A stretch of DNA of 64,000 bases. Source: Rhynchopus euleeides (lineage: Eukaryota > Euglenozoa > Diplonemea > Diplonemida > Diplonemidae). The stretch covers positions 620,001-684,000 of the forward strand of contig OY723304.1 of assembly GCA_963210315.1 (NCBI GenBank), in the 5' to 3' direction. This document shows, in pieces, positions 25,144 through 35,687 of this stretch (its first letter is position 1; every line of letters starts with the position of its first letter). The notes beneath the pieces were generated by a model that saw nothing but the letters and a program-made list of their open reading frames with translations, was not told where the DNA came from and did not search any database. The translations under genes were made by a program, and so were the position numbers.

Positions 25144-28100
25144 TCAACCCCCACGGCTGCCTGAGGCCCCCCCGCCTGCCCCTGGCACACCGCGGAACAG
25201 CGAATCCAGCGGGTTTGCCGAGGGGTCCCACCCGCCACCCCGCTCCGACCCCACCGCCGCCGGAGGGAGCGGCGGATCCGCCTTGGAGGCACCGCTGCCG
25301 CCATCGCCGGCATCATCGCCACCACCGCCACCACCCCCCTTCCGCCGCAACAGCCGGGAGACTAGCAGAGCCGCACCCACCGACAGCAGGCAGACGCCTG
25401 AGGAGAGGGCAACCCAGGCGAGTGGGGGGAGTGGCCCGCCACCCCCTGACCCACCTCCCCCCGGCGGGGCAGGGGGCTCCAGGCAGGCTGGGGGGAGAGG
25501 GGGGAGGGAGAGTGAGCCTCCACCACCACCTCCTCCTCCACCAAGGGATACCGCCTGAAGCAACCCCGGGTTGGCTTCATCCGCGCGCAGCGCGCTGATG
25601 CTCTCTCGGAGGGGGTGCGTGTTGCGTGTCTCGGATGGGGTGGAGGAGGAGGAGGAGGAGGGGGTGGTGGCGGTGGCGGTGGTGGCAGGCAGTGGAGCGT
25701 CGCCACCCCCTCCACCCCCCTCGCCGTTCACAGCAGAGAGGAGGGTTTGGGACATCTCCGTAGGCAGGGGCCTCGTGGAGATCCCGCTCAGCGTCGCGAT
25801 GAATGTGTCGCAGGAGCTGCCCCCGCGCCCCCCCGCCGCTGCGGGGAGGGCCACGCCGTAGAGCTCTGACACAATGCTGGCTGGCATCGCCGCAACGGCG
25901 ATCTTCGGAGGGAGCGTGGCGGGGGTGGAGGTGGGGCTACCCCACGCAACCCCATCGGCCGCGGCGTGCTGCGGCTCGTCGACCCCCAGGGTGGCGTGCA
26001 GTTTGGAGGACATGTCAGAGGTTATGCTGTTGAGGAGAGCGTCGTCGCCCCCATCACCGGTGATCCCCCCTCTCGCCCCTGCCTGTTGGAAGCGCATTCT
26101 ATACTCCGGGGAGCAGTGGAGGAGGACAGCCGTGGACCCCTCCGGCTCCGCCACCACCAGCTCGAAGGGCTGCGGGTCGAGATAGGTTGAGGCAATCACA
26201 CCGGGGGTGGCACCGGCCCCCCCTCCTCCTCCTCCTCCTCCACCACTCCCCGCCTCCACCCCCACCGCTTCCGACAACACCCCCGCTCCTGCGCTCCGCG
26301 CAGCGCGGGTGGTGGGGTTGTTAGAGGGTCCCTCCCCAGCCCCCCCGAGGGTCGGGAGAGGCACGCCTGGTTCAACCTCAGAGGAGACGGTGCGGCGCAT
26401 GGAGTAGGTCACGTTGCAGAGGACGGTGCCCCAGGCGTATTCGCGGAGGCGGTAGGAGAGAAGGCCAGCAGGGGATATGCTGGGAGGTGCTAGGAAGAGG
26501 AGGGGTATGGTCTCCTTTGGAAAGCAGGAGGCGGAGAAGGTGAGAGGTATGGTGGAGGTGGTGGTGGGGGAGAGGAAGGAGAAGAACCCCGAAGAGGTGA
26601 GGGCGGCGACATCGATGAGTGGATGCGACGCGGTCGCCTCAGGGGATGTCGCATCACCTCCGTGGCGTATGGCGGCGAGCACGGTGCGGTGGAAATGCGC
26701 ACGGGGGATAGGCGCTGCGGCAAGCGCGACACCCCCCGCAAAATTATCGACGATTGTGATGGTTATCTCCGCAGAGGCCGAGTCCACCCCGCCCCCAGCC
26801 GCACCCCCCGTGTCATAGGCTGTGATGTTGAAGGCAAACGTCCCGTAAACCCTCCCGGGGGTGTTCAGCCCGTTTCCACCGCTTCCTTCATTCCCCGGAT
26901 TCTCCCCCTGCTGCGGGTTCCGCACGACAAACGACAGATCCCCGGCATCGCCCACCGCAGGGACCGAGGCGAAAAGATCTCCTCTCCGCGGGGTCACCTG
27001 TATGTCAACCCGCTGCCCCCACTCATCCCTGGGCCCGGGGTTGAGGGTTTTGAAGATGCCTCGGAATACAAAGGGGAACCCCCCCTTCTCCTCCCCGCTG
27101 AGATATGACTCTGCAGAGACCTCCGCGGTGAAGGCCCTGGTGAACAGCTCCATGTTGGGCGGGTCGTTAACAGGCAGCACGTCGAGAAAAACAGTCTCGG
27201 TGTGGCTCAGGCTGGATGGTGGCATATCTGGTGGAGAAACGCCGTCTCCACCTCCAGCACCCCCAGCCAGGTCGTAATCACGCAGGGTGATCCCCAGAGG
27301 AATTCGCAACCCGTTGGCATCTTGCGCGAGTTTAAACCGGAGGTCACCCGAGGCGGATATCTGCGGAGGAATTTCGAAGAGGTGGTCCTCTTCGCATGAC
27401 ACAGAAAATATGACACCCTGTGCGGACCCCTCCAGAGGCCCGGGGGTGATGCCTGTGGCGAAGGCGCGGAGGAGGGCTTCACCCGAGTCCTCCGTGACAG
27501 ATATGCTTCTCGACGCGAGGGTGAAGAAGGGGGGGTCGTTTACACCGGTTATTCCGACAGAGATGGGGAGGCGCGACCCGACAGCTGCCTCCGGAAGCTC
27601 GAAGGCGGCGGGGAGGTGGGGTTCGAAGAAGGCATCCGGCTTTGGCTCGAAACACACCGCGCCCACCGCGGAGGTGACTGCCCCCATTTCCCCATCTGCC
27701 TTCTCGCGGGGGTTTTCGCGGGAGACTTCAAGGTATGGAATCTCAGAGAAGGCACCCAGACAGCACCCTGAAGAGGCAAGGGTGAGGGTGAGATTCACCA
27801 CCCCGTTGGGGCTGTCTGGCGATGAGGGGTGTTTTGAAAAGTCGAATCTCGGAAAGCGGACCACGTTTGGCACGCAAACCCTCCCGGAGTCCTCCAGGGT
27901 GGAGATAGATGGGAGCAGCACCTCGGCAGATGTGTTGTGGAGGCCAGGAGGGGCGAACACGACCTCAACCACCACGGGGGTTCCGGAGGCGGGGGGTTGG
28001 GGTGGGAGTGGAAGCGCGGGGGATGCTGCAACAGCGGACCGCTCCGCCACAACCGCAACGCGCACCCGGCCCTCCGACACCCCCCGGAGGGACAGAAACC

Positions 28101-31100
28101 CCGCGGTGCTGTTGAACCGCGATACGCCATAGGGGTACCCACCTCCACCCACCACCCCCTGGGCATCCAACACCAGCCCCTCCGACAGGTTTGCAGAGAC
28201 TATCCGAAAGGAATCTACCACGCCATACCGCCTGCCAAACCCAGCGAGATACTCCCGAATCCCCACCACACCCTCCGGGAGCTCCCCCTCCGCAATGGAC
28301 AGCATGACCCACGCTGTGCCGGGGGTTGCCGGAAGCCCGACGCTTCCACCTCCCCCACCTCCTCCAGAGGCAGCCCACGAGGGGACACCCACTGTGGCAT
28401 TCACTTCCGTCAGAAGGAGATGGGTGGATGCGGTGACCTGAGGAGGGGGGGTCCCTCCATCAACGAGGAATGCGATGGTCGCCTCAGAGGTGTCTCCGTG
28501 GCGAGGGTCGCAGAGGACCTTGCTCAGAGGGTGAGATGGGCGGGAGATCTGGAGGGATGCGCCCCCGTCATCCTGGAGGGAGATGGTGGCGTTGAAGGTG
28601 AACTGACCTGCGGAGGCGAGCACATCAGGGTGTGCCTCGAAGGCGAGGCTCCATGAGGGTTTGGAGGAGAAAGGAACCCCAGCGCCAGACCCGGGGCTCC
28701 CGGAGGAATCGAGGAGCAGATGGGGCAGGACCCGGAACAGGGGTTTCATCGCAGAGGGTATTGTCACGGTTGCACCGCGCGGCCCGACCCCCTGGGGCAT
28801 CTCGTTGCGGTCGCCCCCCGGGAGTGCCCCGGAGAGGAAGCCGGGGAGGAGGTGGCTTGGCACACCGGCCTGCCCCGACACCTTCACTGCGGAGCGGGGG
28901 ATCTCGAAAGAAGGGGGGTCGTTGCAGGGGAGAACCTCGATCTGCACACCCCGGCAGAACTCTGGGAGGAGAGGCAGGGCATGCCCTCCTGCGTCCTTCC
29001 CTCGAGTGCATCTCTCTCCCTTATAGTCGGTAGGGGGTGTGGTGGTGGTGGTGGTGGTGGTGGCGGTGGCGGTGGCGGTGGTGGTGGTGTTACCACCCCC
29101 CCCTTGGAGACACGCCCTCACCAAGGCAACCCCATTTGCATTCTCCTTTAGAGTGATGAGGAGCGTCCGGTGTGAGGCGGATATCCCCTCCACAACAAAC
29201 CCTCCGTTTTGAACCACCTCGAAGCGAAACGAATCCCCTCCGCGGGTGTTGGTGAAATACCCTTCCAGTGGCACCGCCCCTCCGCTGCCCGGGGCACTCG
29301 ATGCATCTTCAGGCAGATATATATCGGTAGACAGAACATCAAAATATGGATCAGCCTCGGGGGTGAGGATGCTGAGGGAGAAGGTCACCTCATCTGAGCA
29401 GTGGCGGTGTGGGGGCTCGGGGAAGGAGGGGCCGTCGTCGCAGAGACGCGCGGTGATGCGCGCGGTGCCCCCCCCAGACCCGGGAGCTGGGGTGAACAGC
29501 AGGGTGCAGGTCTCCGCTGAGATGCGCGGGGCACCCCCGCCAGGGGCAAAGAGGCTTGGGTTGTCGGAGGTCACCTCAAATTCCATCTTCTGCTGCTTCG
29601 GGGGGCAGTTTTCGTTGGCATCGGGCCCGGGTTTCGGGTTGCGGCACCACTCCCCGAGGAGCTGCGCCCCGTCTGACTCGCACACTGCGATGCCCTGTGA
29701 GGTCGCCTCCAGCCCGACAGACCCGAGGGAGAACGTGGGGGCATCATTCACGCACATCACCCGAATTTCAAAGATCTGCGGAGAGGAGCGGTCCACCCCA
29801 CCTGAGAGCGTGCCGCCCGAATCCTTTGCGGAGATCTGGATTTTGGAGACCCCGCAGAGGTCCGGCTTGGGGCGGAAGCAGAGAATCCCCAGCGGGGACA
29901 CCGCGGGGCGTGCGACAAACATCCCCGCGTTTGTCAGGGCGGTTGCCTCAAATGTGAGATGCTGCGCACCGCAGAGGCTGTTGGGGGGCGGCGCGCTGCC
30001 GTTTCTCCCCCCGATAATCTCACCTTCATTCTCCCCGGGGGTTGCGGTGGAAACCCACTGGATGCACGTCTCCCCTGAATCCTCATCAACCTCAACATCC
30101 CCGGATCCTGAGAAGGAAGGCGCCGCATTCGGCCCCCCTGTGTGCTCGATGTGAAACGTGCAGTTCTTCACCTCAGGGCTTCCCTCCTCTGATCTCTCCA
30201 CGGCGACCCGGCTCACCCCACAGGACCCCCTCTGCGTGGTGAAGGAGAGTGTCCCATCCAATGCGACAGCCGGCAGCCCCGCTGGGGTGAAAATCCCCGG
30301 ATTTTCCACCTCGACGACAGAGAGGGTGACGCGGGGTGCAACGGAGGGGGCCCCGGCAGCCTCCGAGGCGATCCCGCTGGCGAAACCGGGGATGCGGTGC
30401 GGGGTGTCGGAGGACCTCACGGAGATGGAGGAAGGGCTGCATTGGAAGCACCTCCCGGAGCCCGACCCGCTCCCCGGGGCGATTTGAAGCGACACGGCGC
30501 GGGTTGTGGTGTCGGTGTGGCTGCATGTGGTCCCCCCTCCGCCTCCCAACCCAGGCGGGCGGCTCCCGTCATCCTTTAGGGTAATCCGGAGACCGACAAC
30601 CCCACCGGGAAGCCCCGAGGTGACCCCGCCCCCCGCCACCAGGGAAAACCTCAACGCGCCCCCCTGCGTCACGCTCGGCAGCTCCGCAAAAAACTCCGGG
30701 CGATCCACCGCGACGGAGAAGGCCAGGGCCTGCCACACCTCCTCCCCTCGGGCAAACTGCTCCGGGTCACCTTGGGTCCCCCCACCCCCTGGCGACACCC
30801 CCGTGACAAACCCTGGGAATGAGTAGGCGCAGGCGGGGGCAGGCACGCCCGCCCCACCCTCAGCTCCGGTTGCTCTGCAGCTGGAGGTGGTGGCGGGGGT
30901 GACGCATTGAGAGACCTCCGTGGTAGCGCCGAGGATTCGCCTCTGGCTTTCCGGGGGGATGCTGAACTCCGGAGGGTCGTTCTCCGGGGATATCCGTATG
31001 ACGAAGCGCTGCTCTGCAGACCGCTGCGGGGCGAAGGGGGTCGGGTCAGGCCCACCTCCGGGCTGGAAATCCTCCGCAACCACAGAGACAACCGCATCCC

Positions 31101-33990
31101 CGAACCCATTCTTCCTGGCGGAGAAACGGAGTGCCCCCGACGCATCCACAGAAGGCCCCTCGAGGAAGAGGTCAGGCTTGCTGCTCGACACGATGTAGCG
31201 CAACCCCTGGGGGAGTGCCCCGAAGGGGCCCTCGTCAGGGCCACCTCCGGGGGAGGCGTCCGCGATGAAATGCGGGAGGACGAACCCGTCCCCGAGGATC
31301 CCCCCCGAGGTGCCGAGGCGGTGGGAATCCTCGCAGAGGACAACCGTGCAGAGATTCATCGTGCAGGCCCAGGTTCCGGAGAGGGAAGATGTAGAGGATG
31401 CCGATGATGAGGACGACACCCCACTCTCCTGGAGGGACACACCGGCGCGGTGGAGCGGGGGTGGTGATGGTGTTGGTGATGCTGATGACACCCCCCTCCG
31501 GAGGGGCACGGCGGTGTTGGCTTCTGCATAGGATGCCGAGGATGAGGACAACACCCCACTCTCCTGGAGAGACCCAGTGGTGCGGTGGAGCTGGGGTGTT
31601 GGTCGTGTTGACGACCCCCCCCTCCGGAGGGGCGCGGTGGTGTTGGCTTCTGTATCTCCTTGGAGTGGCCACGCATTTCTCGAAGAGGCGGGCATCAGAG
31701 ACCTGCTCGGGACGCAGCAGAAGGGGCAGGGCCCGAAGGAGAAGCTGGGCGGGTCGTTGCTGCACCGCACCGTGATGTCCACCTCTGCCGAGGAGGACTG
31801 GGAACCCCCCCTGGAGGGGCAGGAGTCAATGAGGTCATCCCCGACCCACACATCTGACGCGGTGATAATCGCCTTCGCTGTCCCACACCGATCCGGAGCC
31901 AGGGCGAAGGAGAGCCTGGCAGACGTTGCTGATGTGACCTCAACATATGGCTCAACGGTGAACAGCCCGCCTGAAATGCCAGCCCCCTCCCCAGGGGGTA
32001 CCCCAGGCCCGCCACCGAGGGGGAGGGTGGATGTGGTTGCGACGTGGAAGCGGATCTTATCCCGGATGTTCTCAACCGAACCCCCTCCCCTGGTGATCCC
32101 GGTGATGAAGTCGTTCAGCGAGGTTTTGGAAACGGGGTCATCTTCGGAGAAGACCAGGTGGGAAGGGGAGGAGGCGAGCTGGAATACAGGCGGGTCCCCC
32201 GAAGGCCTCACGGTGATGACGAATGAGCACTGCAGGCCCTGGTTGGTGTTCCCTCCGGTGCCCCCCTCCCCTGTGTCCTCCACCCTCACCTTCACGACGG
32301 CAATCCCGTGGGAGTTCTCCCTGAGGTTGAACGCCAGATCCCCTGCTTGGTTAATCTCAGGCAGTGCCCCGCCTTGAAAAATATTAAACCCCTCCGGCGC
32401 GTTGTCCACCGTGGTGACAAACCGGAGCGTCTGACCCTCACACCCCTTGCACACCCCTTCGTTAGCCGGCCCGACGGACAGCCCTGTGAAATACCCGGGG
32501 ATCCCAAAGGGGAACCCACCCATGACTGCAGCTGGGGCGGGGCTGATGTGAGTGAGGTCTTCGCAAAGGGTGATGTCGCCTCCGCACAGAGCGGTGGGTG
32601 GGTCGTTCACAGGGGTTGACTCGAGGGATACAACCGGGCAGGCTGAGATTGGATTGCAGGATGCGAGGCCCGTGTCCCTGTCGAGGAGCTGGATGCAGAC
32701 GTCGACAGGCCCGGAGGCGAATGTGTTGGCGTCCGGTGCAAATTTGTAGGAGAGAAACCCGGTGTCGGGGTCGACGGACGGCTGGACCTCGAAGAGGAGC
32801 GACAGGTCGGGGTTTTTCAGAACCGCGTTGAACTGAAGCCCCTTTGACCCCGGCGATGTTCCGGGCTGCATGGTCCGCTGCCCGCCTGCGCCAGGCGATG
32901 CCACCCCTGCTGCCCACAGGATCTGCTGCAACCCCGCATCCTCATCCACAACGATGCGCGAGGGCCCCACCTGCGTAAACACTGGGGGCACGGGGGTGCA
33001 CTCCACCTCGATCTGGAACTCCTGCGGGGGGGACGTGTCGCTGCAAGCGTTGTCAGTCCCCCCGTCGTCACGCAGGGTGGCCTGCACAACGGCTGTGCCG
33101 CACCGCCCGCTCCTCGTGGCATACACTAGGTCCGCGACACGGGGGTCACCCGGCTGCCCCACACCGCCCCACCTGACGTAGGGTGGTGTTGCAAACAGGC
33201 CCTCCCCCTGGACAACCTTCACGTCAAACGTCAGCCTCTGCCGGTGCTCGAAATCGCTGATTGTGCCGGACCCCGTGCTTCCTTTCTCGATCTGAAAAGC
33301 CCAGCTGGAGAACACCGTGGTGCCGGTGTCCTGCTGCGACACGACAGATCCGAGGCTGCGGAATGAAGGCGGGTCGTTGCAGCAGACAACCGTGATGTGG
33401 AAATCAACTGGGGCGCTAGCTGAGCAGTCATCTGGGGAGCACGCCCCGGGGCAGATGTATACCTCACCTTGAGCCCCGACGCCGCCGACGCAGTTGGGGG
33501 TTCCGGAGTCTCGGAGGACAGCGGTCACAACGGAGGTGCCACACTGCCCCTCTTCCACAGAGAAGGTGAGGCGGCACGCGCTGGATATCACAGGGAGGTT
33601 TCCCGCGGAAAACAGCTCGGGGCTCTGCACCGAAACCTCAAAGGAGATTGATTGGGACCCGCTGTGGCCCAGTCTCCCAGACGCGTCGCGTGGCCCGTCG
33701 CCGTCAACAGGGTCAAAGCACCACTCGTTGGGACCGTACTGCCCAGACCCTTCGACGACAGTTATGTCAGGCCCGGTGCGGAACAGCGGGTTGTGGTTTG
33801 AAAACCCTTGCTGGGGCCCGATGTGGTTTCCCTCCACCCCCTGTGGCATCCCGGCGCCAACACACACAGCCACCAGCAGCACAGCGGTGCGGCGGTTGGG
33901 CCTCCAGCCTGGGCACTGCACGCCCCCCCAGCCGCCATGAGGCAGCGCCACAGCCTCCCCGCCACACGCACCTCCGGGTCGCCTCTTCAT
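25144..33990 (-). CDS. Giant one-pass surface protein with NDPP/NDAP-bounded repeats
   Basis: This single open frame encodes about 2,948 residues from the ATG at 33990; the frame extends further upstream but without an earlier ATG. A hydrophobic stretch near residues 35-48 (TAVLLVAVCVGAG) fits a secretion signal. The long ectodomain is divided by at least eight NDPP or NDAP borders, near 33370, 32595, 31740, 30970, 29745, 28910, 27535 and 27160. They are followed by VxEDSG-type motifs and FATGITPG-like segments, typical of the Ig/cadherin-like beta repeats seen in large adhesins. Many Cys are spread through it. Near the C-terminus is one membrane helix (WVALSSGVCLLSVGAALLV), then LLRRK and a roughly 70-residue disordered tail. 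An adhesion or surface-coat role is inferred. No intron is evident across 8.8 kb. Confidence 0.88.
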   Translation of the reverse strand: MKRRPGGACGGEAVALPHGGWGGVQCPGWRPNRRTAVLLVAVCVGAGMPQGVEGNHIGPQQGFSNHNPLFRTGPDITVVEGSGQYGPNEWCFDPVDGDGPRDASGRLGHSGSQSISFEVSVQSPELFSAGNLPVISSACRLTFSVEEGQCGTSVVTAVLRDSGTPNCVGGVGAQGEVYICPGACSPDDCSASAPVDFHITVVCCNDPPSFRSLGSVVSQQDTGTTVFSSWAFQIEKGSTGSGTISDFEHRQRLTFDVKVVQGEGLFATPPYVRWGGVGQPGDPRVADLVYATRSGRCGTAVVQATLRDDGGTDNACSDTSPPQEFQIEVECTPVPPVFTQVGPSRIVVDEDAGLQQILWAAGVASPGAGGQRTMQPGTSPGSKGLQFNAVLKNPDLSLLFEVQPSVDPDTGFLSYKFAPDANTFASGPVDVCIQLLDRDTGLASCNPISACPVVSLESTPVNDPPTALCGGDITLCEDLTHISPAPAAVMGGFPFGIPGYFTGLSVGPANEGVCKGCEGQTLRFVTTVDNAPEGFNIFQGGALPEINQAGDLAFNLRENSHGIAVVKVRVEDTGEGGTGGNTNQGLQCSFVITVRPSGDPPVFQLASSPSHLVFSEDDPVSKTSLNDFITGITRGGGSVENIRDKIRFHVATTSTLPLGGGPGVPPGEGAGISGGLFTVEPYVEVTSATSARLSFALAPDRCGTAKAIITASDVWVGDDLIDSCPSRGGSQSSSAEVDITVRCSNDPPSFSFGPCPFCCVPSRSLMPASSRNAWPLQGDTEANTTAPLRRGGSSTRPTPQLHRTTGSLQESGVLSSSSASYAEANTAVPLRRGVSSASPTPSPPPLHRAGVSLQESGVSSSSSASSTSSLSGTWACTMNLCTVVLCEDSHRLGTSGGILGDGFVLPHFIADASPGGGPDEGPFGALPQGLRYIVSSSKPDLFLEGPSVDASGALRFSARKNGFGDAVVSVVAEDFQPGGGPDPTPFAPQRSAEQRFVIRISPENDPPEFSIPPESQRRILGATTEVSQCVTPATTSSCRATGAEGGAGVPAPACAYSFPGFVTGVSPGGGGTQGDPEQFARGEEVWQALAFSVAVDRPEFFAELPSVTQGGALRFSLVAGGGVTSGLPGGVVGLRITLKDDGSRPPGLGGGGGTTCSHTDTTTRAVSLQIAPGSGSGSGRCFQCSPSSISVRSSDTPHRIPGFASGIASEAAGAPSVAPRVTLSVVEVENPGIFTPAGLPAVALDGTLSFTTQRGSCGVSRVAVERSEEGSPEVKNCTFHIEHTGGPNAAPSFSGSGDVEVDEDSGETCIQWVSTATPGENEGEIIGGRNGSAPPPNSLCGAQHLTFEATALTNAGMFVARPAVSPLGILCFRPKPDLCGVSKIQISAKDSGGTLSGGVDRSSPQIFEIRVMCVNDAPTFSLGSVGLEATSQGIAVCESDGAQLLGEWCRNPKPGPDANENCPPKQQKMEFEVTSDNPSLFAPGGGAPRISAETCTLLFTPAPGSGGGTARITARLCDDGPSFPEPPHRHCSDEVTFSLSILTPEADPYFDVLSTDIYLPEDASSAPGSGGAVPLEGYFTNTRGGDSFRFEVVQNGGFVVEGISASHRTLLITLKENANGVALVRACLQGGGGNTTTTATATATTTTTTTTPPTDYKGERCTRGKDAGGHALPLLPEFCRGVQIEVLPCNDPPSFEIPRSAVKVSGQAGVPSHLLPGFLSGALPGGDRNEMPQGVGPRGATVTIPSAMKPLFRVLPHLLLDSSGSPGSGAGVPFSSKPSWSLAFEAHPDVLASAGQFTFNATISLQDDGGASLQISRPSHPLSKVLCDPRHGDTSEATIAFLVDGGTPPPQVTASTHLLLTEVNATVGVPSWAASGGGGGGGSVGLPATPGTAWVMLSIAEGELPEGVVGIREYLAGFGRRYGVVDSFRIVSANLSEGLVLDAQGVVGGGGYPYGVSRFNSTAGFLSLRGVSEGRVRVAVVAERSAVAASPALPLPPQPPASGTPVVVEVVFAPPGLHNTSAEVLLPSISTLEDSGRVCVPNVVRFPRFDFSKHPSSPDSPNGVVNLTLTLASSGCCLGAFSEIPYLEVSRENPREKADGEMGAVTSAVGAVCFEPKPDAFFEPHLPAAFELPEAAVGSRLPISVGITGVNDPPFFTLASRSISVTEDSGEALLRAFATGITPGPLEGSAQGVIFSVSCEEDHLFEIPPQISASGDLRFKLAQDANGLRIPLGITLRDYDLAGGAGGGDGVSPPDMPPSSLSHTETVFLDVLPVNDPPNMELFTRAFTAEVSAESYLSGEEKGGFPFVFRGIFKTLNPGPRDEWGQRVDIQVTPRRGDLFASVPAVGDAGDLSFVVRNPQQGENPGNEGSGGNGLNTPGRVYGTFAFNITAYDTGGAAGGGVDSASAEITITIVDNFAGGVALAAAPIPRAHFHRTVLAAIRHGGDATSPEATASHPLIDVAALTSSGFFSFLSPTTTSTIPLTFSASCFPKETIPLLFLAPPSISPAGLLSYRLREYAWGTVLCNVTYSMRRTVSSEVEPGVPLPTLGGAGEGPSNNPTTRAARSAGAGVLSEAVGVEAGSGGGGGGGGGAGATPGVIASTYLDPQPFELVVAEPEGSTAVLLHCSPEYRMRFQQAGARGGITGDGGDDALLNSITSDMSSKLHATLGVDEPQHAAADGVAWGSPTSTPATLPPKIAVAAMPASIVSELYGVALPAAAGGRGGSSCDTFIATLSGISTRPLPTEMSQTLLSAVNGEGGGGGGDAPLPATTATATTPSSSSSSTPSETRNTHPLRESISALRADEANPGLLQAVSLGGGGGGGGGSLSLPPLPPACLEPPAPPGGGGSGGGGPLPPLAWVALSSGVCLLSVGAALLVSRLLRRKGGGGGGGDDAGDGGSGASKADPPLPPAAVGSERGGGWDPSANPLDSLFRGVPGAGGGASGSRGG
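31395..31660 (-). repeat. In-frame tandem repeat inside the giant gene
   Basis: Two imperfect copies, about 136 bases apart, encode segments around LRRG, SLQESGV and SSSSAS. They interrupt the usual distance between an NDPP border and the following VxEDS motif, so they look like a low-complexity insertion within one repeat domain. I found no good splice sites around it. Confidence 0.7.
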
Positions 33991-34127
33991 ATTTGCTGGG
34001 GCAACCTCCCCACCCACCCCCCACTCTTGGGCACTGCCCACCCTCTATTCTGGGCAAAAAAAACCACAGTTCACACCGGCATCGGCGTGCGGTGTTCGAG
34101 CGAGGGGGGTGTATCTGAAGGGGTGTA

Positions 34128-34205
34128 CTGTGAGGCAGGGTGAGTGGGCCAGGGGGGGATGTCCCGTCTGCCGCCCCCTGCAAGCAGGAGAGGGGCGGGT
34201 GGGGC
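34128..34205. repeat. Dispersed repeat, copy 1 (partner at 35688-35768)
   Basis: About 80 bases starting TGTGAGGCAGGGTGAGTGGG and passing through GCCGCCCCCTGCAAGCA recur in the same orientation 1.56 kb downstream. The pair brackets the retroelement fossil at 34.8-35.1 kb. Confidence 0.75.
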
Positions 34206-34782
34206 TGTGTGCAGCCTCGACTCTGCACAGGAAAATCTCGGTGATTTTGCATTGTACTGTCTGCGTACTCATTGTTACCGCCACCTGAGCACAGGCTGTC
34301 AGCAAAACACATGCGGGCCTTCTTTTAGTGGTGCAGAGGACACCGGCCCACTGCCCTTGATGTGATATACATTGCCTCAAAGGGGAGAGCTAGCGCACAT
34401 GCTTGTGGAGAGTGCAGCACACACCGCTCGGGGCGCAAACCCCTTGCCCCAGTTCACACAGCGGCAACGCAGCACTGAGGTGCAGTGATGGGCGGGGTGG
34501 GTGGGTGGGTGGGGGGTGGTGCGTCCAGCAGAATCATCGCGCAAATTGCATCGGGCCACACGCATTCATTCGCTGATGGGGCAAATACCCCCTTGCAGCA
34601 CATCTCTTTCACATTTGTATTATCTCGACACTGCATCCACCCTTGGGCAACTCCGAGCGGAGGGGCAGATGGCATCGCTAAACTGAATGTTGTGACGATC
34701 TGGCCGGACTGAGCTCCTTTCGTGACAAACACACCACACTCACGGGAAGCGTCCAGATCTAAGAAAGACTTGGAGTTGCATT

Positions 34783-35085
34783 CTTTGTTTGTACGAACGG
34801 TGCCTGCGAGTGCATGTGTGCAGATACCGAACGCTGACACGGGTCTTTTTAGTTGGGAAAACACGTTGTTCTGCCAAAAAAATCGGGCTCCTTTCGCTTT
34901 ATTATAGACACCCTGTTCAGCAACTGTGGAGAACAGTTGCGGGCTACTTTTTGTTGAGCGCACACTGTCTCAAGGCTTTGTTGAAGCCCTGTGAAGTGGC
35001 ATGAAGGTGCTAATCCAACAGATTCCGTCGTACGAATTCCTTCGTTACTTCGCAACTTCGCTACGCTTCGTCGCTCGTCACTCGT
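34783..35085 (+). mobile_element. Retroelement fossil: 3' tail copy
   Basis: Bases 34888-35085 match the tail of the 20.56-21.13 kb fossil at roughly 90 percent by eye, ending in the CTTCGCTACGCTTCGTCGCTCG hairpin-like run. Just upstream, 34783-34850 is a copy of the dispersed TTTGTTTGTACG repeat. Little or no coding part remains, so this is a broken, old copy. Confidence 0.6.
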
Positions 35086-35369
35086 AAAAAAATATCGCAT
35101 AGAAGAGCGGGTCCGCGAATCCAACACAGCAAACTCATTGAAGAGAAATGCTGTGCTCACCCCCACTCCACGCCCCAATAATGTGCGCGGTGACCAGAAG
35201 GTGTTGCACAAACGAAGCAAAATACCCCTGGGGATCAGTGTCCCTTCTGTCATCGCCTGGCAGTGAACCACCTCACGCATTCATTCACTCACCCCCGCAT
35301 CTCCCCTCTCCCACCTTCATACAGGTGTGCGGAAGAGGTAATGCAGACAAGCGACCCACTCAAGGAAAA

Positions 35370-35570
35370 CAGGCAGGGGGGGGGGGGGGGGGTGTGTGGT
35401 TGTCGAGGGCGAAGGGAAGGCAGTTCACCCAGCACCCTCTCGAGAGATCGTGGTCAGGGGGGGGGGGGGGCGTTTGATCGTCGAGAGCGAATGGAAAAGC
35501 AACTCCCCCAGCACCTTCTTGCAATGAATCGTGGTCTGGGGGAGGGGAGGGGGGGTTCAACTGTAGACAA
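35370..35570. repeat. Imperfect tandem repeat of about 90 bases with G runs
   Basis: Two units share GTCGAGRGCGAA, a CCCAGCACC segment and ATCGTGGTC, separated by runs of 12-14 G. It has no coding role that I can see. Confidence 0.6.
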
Positions 35571-35687
35571 GCTTCGCTGCTTACACTCGGGAAGGGAGCG
35601 GGGGGGGGGGGGGGTGTGTGGGGGTGATGAGGATGATATAGGAAACTGATGCAAACAACGACGCGGTGAGGTGGGTCGTGCTGTGCT

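Noticed and set aside
25023-33940. Many plus-strand frames opposite the giant gene
   Set aside because: These have Arg/Pro-rich composition without domains, overlapping one long minus-strand frame with ordered repeats.
33991-34041. Upstream extension of the giant protein
   Set aside because: The frame stays open but has no ATG there; the first ATG is at 33990 and precedes the signal sequence.
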